From assembly GCA_022819745.1 (NCBI GenBank), contig JAJEGS010000018.1, forward strand, positions 84,958-148,957: a stretch of 64,000 bases of DNA, read 5' to 3'. Below the pieces are notes generated by a model. It made no database searches, was not told where the DNA came from, and saw only the letters and a program-made list of their open reading frames with translations. The stretch is from Candidatus Latescibacterota bacterium. Lineage in GTDB: Bacteria > Latescibacterota > UBA2968 > UBA8231. This document shows positions 59,356 through 64,000 of this stretch, piece after piece; the first letter of the stretch is position 1, and every line of letters begins with the position of its first letter. The position numbers and the translations under genes are program-made.

Positions 59356-61647
59356 CTATTCTTCTACTACTTCCTCTTCTAAAAATTCTCCTGGCACCAC
59401 TGTTATCTCAAGGAATTGAATACCTTGGAGCAACAGATCTACGTCTTGCTGCGTAGAAATAGGCCCAGGGGGCGGTGGTGGAGGACCGGGAGGAGTAGCT
59501 CCGGGAGGCGGAAGCTCATCAAAGCCGTCTTCGCCTTCACCCTCACCGTCTTCACCCTCACCCTCACCTTCTTCACTCTCACCGTCTTCGACCTCTTCAC
59601 CTTCACCACCTTCGGAATCGTCTTCACCACTTTCATCACCTTCACCTTCGGGTTCACCCTCACCACCTTCAGGCTCCGGCGGTAGCTCCGGCGGTGGCGG
59701 TGGTGGGAGTGGCGCGACAAACGCCAAGCGAGCTTTTAAGAGGACGTTCTCGTCGGGTTTATTCAGGCGGGCAAAAACATCATCGAGCGATTCCTCAGTG
59801 GGAGGGCCATACTGTGGTGGAGCGAACAGTAACTCATCGGGTCCTAATGTTGCGGCGGATCCCACTTCTAGCTGGTAAAAGCCAGGCCACAGCGTATCCG
59901 GCACGCTGAGGGCTAGCTCTACTTCTCGGTCCTCAGTCCGCCCTACGCGCAGCGCAGTGGTAATGTTCAGCGTACTGCCAAGGCTGATAACCGAATCAGC
60001 CATAACCTGCCCCAAGGTGGCAAAACGAGTCCCGGGAATCACTTCGACATGTGCCTCGGCCTCGCGCACATATACGGCGTAATCGAGCCTCGTCGTAAGT
60101 TCTTCGAGTGCGAATGAAACGTCGTTATAGGCATTGAAAATTGAGGCCAAGAGCCGTCCACCTGATGTGGAGTAGAGCCGGGAACGGGTGAGTGTTGAAT
60201 CGGAGCCAGCAAAGGCAATATCCGTCGTAACGCGGATGCTGTGCTCCGGATCGTTATCGACCCGGTTGGACAAGGGATAAAAGAATGCATTGGCGACGAG
60301 ATTGAGCGAGGTATATGGGCTGATGCCGACGGCCATTCTGTGCGCAAGTTCGACGGTACTTCCCGACGGAAACGTATAGACGCTCTTAATAGGTACTAAG
60401 TCTGGTTCTTCATCGAGGACGCCGCGCACCGCGGGCAAGCGATCTTCGGTCAGGGTGCCGCGCACCGTTGGGTTCAGCGTTGCAAACTTGAACGCCGAAC
60501 CCAAATTGGAAACTTCGCCGAGCACCTTTGCCTCGATTATGGGAAGTTCTACTGGACCAGAACTATTCATTGGATGCCCAAACCCATAGACCCGGTTGCC
60601 ATCGACGTACGATATGGTTCCCATCGAACCCAGCGTAAGCTCACCGAGCAGCAACCCAACCGTCAGTGGCCTACCGGCCTCAAAGCTAACTTGGCGCTCT
60701 TGGGTTAGCCCAGCAGCAACAGTCTTGCTCAGGAGGGACGAACGCCCTTCAGGCAGCGGACGCGTCCCATTGAGTCCGGTGTTGAGCAAGGGGATTTCTA
60801 GGGGGCTGATGCTGTACCCTTCCCAAGTGGCCATGGGTTTGGCCGCTGGCACGAATCCCTGAGTGCCAATGACCCATTCTATGGGAGTGGCAAAACCGTA
60901 GTACGGCGGGCTAGTCTGGCCATTAAATCCATAAGCAATGGCACCCCAAGTACCCTGCTCTGTAAAAACGGGCGAACCGCTCATCCCCCCAGCAACGCCC
61001 CCGATCTGTATCAGAGCAGGATCCGAGGCTTCGAACATGTAAATCGGCATGGGCGGCAGAAAATCATCGACCACTTGGACGAACGTCATTTCGAGGTCGG
61101 CCAATTCGCCGTTGGCAAATTCAGTGCGCATGAATACGGTCGTGCCCGGAGGCATGGCGCGAACCTCGTCGGCCGTGACAATAGACGACAGGTCCCAAGG
61201 CTTTAACTCTCCGGTTGGACGCACAACCGCTTCTGGAGCCAATATGGAAGTGGTGGCGGCCAGCATGGAATCGGCGGCGGCCAGCATTGTATTCGCAGCA
61301 GCTAGCATGGAAGCCGCATCGGCGGCTATGGTCGAATCCGCATCCGCAGCGACCATGGCATTAGCGGCGGCGATCATGGCATTGGCGGTGGCCAGCATGT
61401 CATTAGCAGCGGCCAGCATGGAATCGGCATCGGCGGCGATTGTGGAATCGGCGTCCGCAGCGATCATGGCATTCGCGGTGGTCAGCATGGAGTCAGCGGT
61501 GGCCATCATGGTATGGGCGGCGACCAGCATGGAATCGGCCGTGGCGATCATGGAATCGACGGCAGCCGCCGTGGGGGCGGGATCATCGTCGTCTCCACAA
61601 CTCCACAGAGCAACGGCGAGGGCGAGTAGGGCTAAGCGAATCGGCAT
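59356..61647 (-). CDS. S55 (SpoIVB)-domain lipoprotein with Ala-rich heptad coil and acidic tail
   Basis: The 763-residue product has a lipobox-like end (LALAVALWSC-GDDDD, Cys17). Residues about 30-137 consist of some fifteen 7-residue units [DN]xM[IL]A[AT]A with two-residue inserts, a probable Ala-rich coiled coil like a cell-wall spacer. A SpoIVB S55-type domain follows with VAGGMSGSPVF (Ser223) and related strands. After about residue 640 the protein is a Glu/Gly repeat run ending in a Pro-rich stretch. S55 proteases are known mainly from sporulation signalling, which is unlikely here; an envelope quality-control or signalling role is inferred. Confidence 0.78.
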   Translation of the reverse strand: MPIRLALLALAVALWSCGDDDDPAPTAAAVDSMIATADSMLVAAHTMMATADSMLTTANAMIAADADSTIAADADSMLAAANDMLATANAMIAAANAMVAADADSTIAADAASMLAAANTMLAAADSMLAATTSILAPEAVVRPTGELKPWDLSSIVTADEVRAMPPGTTVFMRTEFANGELADLEMTFVQVVDDFLPPMPIYMFEASDPALIQIGGVAGGMSGSPVFTEQGTWGAIAYGFNGQTSPPYYGFATPIEWVIGTQGFVPAAKPMATWEGYSISPLEIPLLNTGLNGTRPLPEGRSSLLSKTVAAGLTQERQVSFEAGRPLTVGLLLGELTLGSMGTISYVDGNRVYGFGHPMNSSGPVELPIIEAKVLGEVSNLGSAFKFATLNPTVRGTLTEDRLPAVRGVLDEEPDLVPIKSVYTFPSGSTVELAHRMAVGISPYTSLNLVANAFFYPLSNRVDNDPEHSIRVTTDIAFAGSDSTLTRSRLYSTSGGRLLASIFNAYNDVSFALEELTTRLDYAVYVREAEAHVEVIPGTRFATLGQVMADSVISLGSTLNITTALRVGRTEDREVELALSVPDTLWPGFYQLEVGSAATLGPDELLFAPPQYGPPTEESLDDVFARLNKPDENVLLKARLAFVAPLPPPPPPELPPEPEGGEGEPEGEGDESGEDDSEGGEGEEVEDGESEEGEGEGEDGEGEGEDGFDELPPPGATPPGPPPPPPGPISTQQDVDLLLQGIQFLEITVVPGEFLEEEVVEE

Positions 61648-61900
61648 GTTACATGCTCTCCATAAGGTTAGAGTGTACTCGGTGTGGGCAATTCAATCTT
61701 GTCCCGTGCCATCAAGAGATGGTCGGACGAATACTATCCTGCTTGGGTAGCGGGTGTGGGTTAGGGGGAGGAGTATAAATGTACGCAGAGGTGCTGTTTT
61801 GTGAAATGTCTGGGTAGAAGACGCTGATGGGTTGACGTCGCAGGAGAGTGGTAAGTTCCACCGCTTAGATTCGACGCTGGTGAGACTGTGCTCGTCCCCA
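61648..61900. other. Intergenic region upstream of the S55-type gene (253 bp)
   Basis: It must contain the S55-type gene's promoter on the minus strand and the end of the SGNH hydrolase gene. I see no clear promoter hexamers, no hairpin with T-run and no small ORF with a ribosome-binding site. Confidence 0.4.
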
Positions 61901-62545
61901 CTACGCAGTCAGGGCGTCCATCAGGGCTTGGGCGATTACCAAATGTCCGGCTTGGTTGGGGTGGACCGGTTCTGGACAGAAGGTGTCGGCATCGCGGTAC
62001 TGAAGTTGCCGTTGGAAAACGTCTTGCAAGCGCACTAGGCGGGCGTCAAAGCGCTCGGCTAATTGCTCCACCACTTCGATGTACTGAGGCAAGAGTTCGA
62101 GCACCTGGCTGCGGAAGGTTTGGCCGTTGTGGTCGGTGGAGATGTAAAACGGGGTGAGCAAGACGAGGGGACAGCCCAGCTTGTTTTGGGTGATCTCTAA
62201 TATCTGTTCATAGACAGCGGCGAAGCGGGCCGGATCGACGCCGTCTTCGGCCCCGCGCAAATGACTGTGCAGGTCGTTGATGCCGATTTTGACGGACAGC
62301 CGGTCCGGCCGGTGGTAGAGCACGTCGTCTTGCCAGCGGGCGGCTAGATCGGTGACGCGGTTGCCGCCGATGCCTTTGTTGATGTAGCGAACCTGCCGCT
62401 CGGGGAAGCGGGCCGTGGCCAACTCGGTGAACAGGCGCACGTACCCGTTGCCTAGCGGGGCCTCGGTACCGCGACGACCGCAGTCGGTGATACTGTCGCC
62501 GATGAACAGCAGCGTTTGTCCGTCTTCAATCCAGTATTGGCTCAT
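61901..62545 (-). CDS. SGNH/GDSL-family hydrolase
   Basis: The 214-residue product has block I GDSITDCG (Ser nucleophile), Gly in INKGIGGNRV (block II), Asn in SVKIGINDL (block III) and the Asp-x-x-His block V in DTFCPEPVHPNQAGH. It therefore has a complete catalytic set. There is no signal peptide. The family removes acetyl or other acyl groups from glycans or lipids; deacetylation of the polysaccharides handled by nearby genes is a reasonable inference. Confidence 0.9.
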   Translation of the reverse strand: MSQYWIEDGQTLLFIGDSITDCGRRGTEAPLGNGYVRLFTELATARFPERQVRYINKGIGGNRVTDLAARWQDDVLYHRPDRLSVKIGINDLHSHLRGAEDGVDPARFAAVYEQILEITQNKLGCPLVLLTPFYISTDHNGQTFRSQVLELLPQYIEVVEQLAERFDARLVRLQDVFQRQLQYRDADTFCPEPVHPNQAGHLVIAQALMDALTA

Positions 62546-62566
62546 AGGTATTCCTCTTGGTTGGGA

Positions 62567-63487
62567 TTACTCGTCGGCGTCTAGCAGGTTCCTAAAGGCT
62601 TCGAGGCTGGGCACCTGTATGGAAGCCCGATGCAACTGCTTGAGACGCGGCACCTCGTCGATGGCCGCAATCTGGTCGGCTAAGCGGCGCACGGCCGGCG
62701 GCTGAAAGCGCAGTTCTAGCACTTCTTGGATGCTTTCGCGGATACCTTGCTCAATGCCTTGCTCAATGCCTTGCTCAATGCCTTGCTCAATGCCCTCCTC
62801 GCGGGCTTGTTGGGTCAGGTATTGGGCAAACGAGGATTCGCGCATGAGATCCATGAGATACTCCTTGGAAACTATGGCCGTGATCGTCTGAGGATTATAC
62901 ACTAAGCTGCTCAACAGCGTCAACCCGGTGAGCACATCGGCTTTGACCGACCGCGCCAGCGGCATGTCCCACGCCTTGGCCACACACTGCTCTAACCACG
63001 CGGCCTCAGCCTGTCCGGCTGGCGGCTGCATCAGGGGTGCAAACGGCAGCAAGCCCACCGATCCGCTGTCGAGCACGGCCTGACCGGGGAGCTGACTCAG
63101 ACGGAGCACTTTGTAGCGGATCACGACTAGATGGTCGGGATGCTCTTGAATGTAGTAGCCCGGATCGCGTCGTCCGGCATCGGGGCGCAGGTAGAGGACA
63201 TAGGAATGCACCGGCAGACCGTAGCGTTCGATCAGGCGACCGATGTAGCCGACCATGCGGCGGGGCATGGGGGGGGCGGTGCTGTCGGTGGTTTGAAACT
63301 CGTGGTGGACCAACACCTCCTTGCCGCCGATGCACACGCGGAGGAGGCTGTCCGGGCGGCGGACGTTGGGTTGCTCGGTGTCGAGCACTTCAACGCCTTC
63401 GATGTCATCGCGCTGGAGGGCGAAGCGGGCGAAGTCGGCCGGGTAGGTTTGGATTAGGTGCTTGGAAACGATGTCGATTTCGGCCAT
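62567..63487 (-). CDS. Rpn-family recombination-promoting nuclease/transposase-like protein
   Basis: The 306-residue product starts at an ATG chosen from family conservation; the open frame continues 23 codons upstream without a ribosome-binding site. The PD-(D/E)xK core is in RRPDSLLRV and VLVHHEFQTTD (E-x-Q), typical of Rpn proteins. The C-terminal part contains GIEQGIEQGIEQGIEQGI, encoded by four 12-bp repeats. Rpn family members are small nucleases linked to recombination and, recently, defence. It stands alone. Confidence 0.85.
   Translation of the reverse strand: MAEIDIVSKHLIQTYPADFARFALQRDDIEGVEVLDTEQPNVRRPDSLLRVCIGGKEVLVHHEFQTTDSTAPPMPRRMVGYIGRLIERYGLPVHSYVLYLRPDAGRRDPGYYIQEHPDHLVVIRYKVLRLSQLPGQAVLDSGSVGLLPFAPLMQPPAGQAEAAWLEQCVAKAWDMPLARSVKADVLTGLTLLSSLVYNPQTITAIVSKEYLMDLMRESSFAQYLTQQAREEGIEQGIEQGIEQGIEQGIRESIQEVLELRFQPPAVRRLADQIAAIDEVPRLKQLHRASIQVPSLEAFRNLLDADE
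62745..62792 (-). repeat. Four tandem 12-bp repeats in the Rpn-family gene
   Basis: CCTTGCTCAATG is repeated four times on the plus strand, coding GIEQ units on the minus strand. Similar short in-frame repeats are common in Rpn proteins and vary in number, so length variation between strains is expected. Confidence 0.9.
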
Positions 63488-63963
63488 GGCGATCGGTTGG
63501 GAATTAGGGCTTGGCAAGCCATCCGAACTGGATTGCGGGTGGGGTGGTATCCGCAATAGGCAAAAATCGTGCTAAGGCGGCGGCTCAGAGGGAGGCGGGG
63601 GATCGGAGGTGCTGGAGTGTAGCGGAAAGGTTACAGGGATGGGAAAGTTAGGGACAAAAGCTGCGTAACTCGATGAGATAGCGTATAGTCGAGATACAGG
63701 CCATAGAGACTACTCCGTCCAGCCTACAGGGTTAAAGGACCTCCAATAGCGCCCCTCCAGTCTTTTTCTCAAAACATCCCCGACCTGTCCTTCTAATCCA
63801 CCATAAGGCCCAAGCTTCCCCTCTGATTCATAACCAAGTATTCCATCTATCTCGTCACAACCTAAGTACACGACAGTAATGTAAGTTGTGGTACGGCCCT
63901 GCTTTAGGTTTTATTTGCAATCGCCCAAGATTGCATTTAAATCCTAAATACAGGAGCCGCACC
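63488..63963. other. Intergenic region (476 bp) before the last start codon
   Basis: I see no ORF with coding character. The only structure is an imperfect palindrome with arms TTTAGG (63903-63908) and CCTAAA (63943-63948) around an inner stem GCAATC/GATTGC. It ends shortly before a ribosome-binding site and GTG start and may be a regulatory or mobile-element end structure. Confidence 0.4.
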
Positions 63964-64000
63964 GTGCTTATTCATATGCTAAAGAAAGCCCTCATGCAAG
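63964..64000 (+). CDS. Start of a gene cut by the window end (uncertain)
   Basis: AGGAG lies before a GTG at 63964 that opens MLIHMLKKALMQ and runs off the window. The reading is too short to identify. An imperfect palindrome lies just upstream. It may be a real 5' end or chance. Confidence 0.3.
   Translation, partial: MLIHMLKKALMQ

Noticed and set aside
59416..59720. Open frames rich in Thr/Phe or Lys/Val opposite the S55-type gene's acidic repeats
   Set aside because: They are shadow frames of the GAG/GGA-rich repeats and have no ribosome-binding site or homology.
61049..61750. Plus-strand 233-codon open frame opposite the S55-type gene
   Set aside because: It is the antisense of the Ala-rich heptad repeats; the minus-strand frame has the lipobox and the protease motif.

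Overview
The window reads as a GC-rich, gene-dense bacterial chromosome segment. The gene mix is three formylglycine-type sulfatases, four enolase-superfamily (mandelate racemase-like) enzymes, two phytanoyl-CoA-dioxygenase-like enzymes, Gfo/Idh/MocA oxidoreductases, and secreted proteins with FlgD-Ig/PNPFN-type C-terminal domains. I associate that mix with uncultured FCB-superphylum or Poribacteria/Latescibacterota-like marine or sponge-associated bacteria. This placement is an inference from gene content; no rRNA or phylogenetic marker is present. The only RNA gene I can support is a tRNA-Val(UAC) followed by a clear terminator.

Layout. 1-4.5 kb (minus): an enolase-superfamily enzyme cut by the window edge, a PpiC-type lipoprotein and a family-5 solute-binding lipoprotein. 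4.6-9.3 kb (plus): exported proteins (CBM9-like, a lipoprotein coupled to a discoidin-like protein, a TolB-like propeller). 9.4-10.9 kb (minus): a PcfJ-like protein. 11.1-19.6 kb (plus): two discoidin-like proteins with TPNGDG-type C-terminal domains, an 878-residue probable outer-membrane protein and a TPR lipoprotein. 19.7 kb: tRNA-Val. 19.9-27.4 kb: sulfatase, a minus-strand PhyH/M14-peptidase/MFS cluster and a fourth discoidin/TPNGDG protein. 27.5-34.3 kb: a mosaic of toxin-antitoxin genes, an AlbA_2 ATPase and broken genes (Zeta-toxin tail, HipA-like head, an AlbA_2 5' relic), interrupted by an NTPase plus glycosidase-like pair. 34.3-44.8 kb: dioxygenase, 2-hydroxyacid dehydrogenase, sulfatase, MntA/HepT-like pair, a broken M24 peptidase, and a tight minus-strand operon of two enolase-superfamily enzymes, a LamG/propeller protein and a Gfo/Idh/MocA enzyme. 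44.9-55.8 kb: GH5 glucanase, coiled-coil membrane protein, GH-like propeller, Gfo/Idh/MocA, GSDH-like protein, an AT-rich DUF4160/DUF2442 pair, sulfatase and RraA-like enzyme. 56-58 kb: an AAA ATPase plus TOPRIM-like two-gene cassette. 58.1-64 kb: enolase-superfamily enzyme, REP-like hairpins, an S55-type repeat-rich lipoprotein, an SGNH hydrolase and an Rpn-family nuclease.

Working model (inference). The cell desulfates and hydrolyses external polysaccharide, then converts the sugars and sugar acids through oxidoreductases, enolase-superfamily dehydratases and RraA-type aldolase steps. Its exported proteins fall into three C-terminal tail classes: TPNGDG...VAY, PNPFN...LVR and [ST]WG[QK]IK. 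These look like sorting or anchoring signals and are the most distinctive feature of the window.
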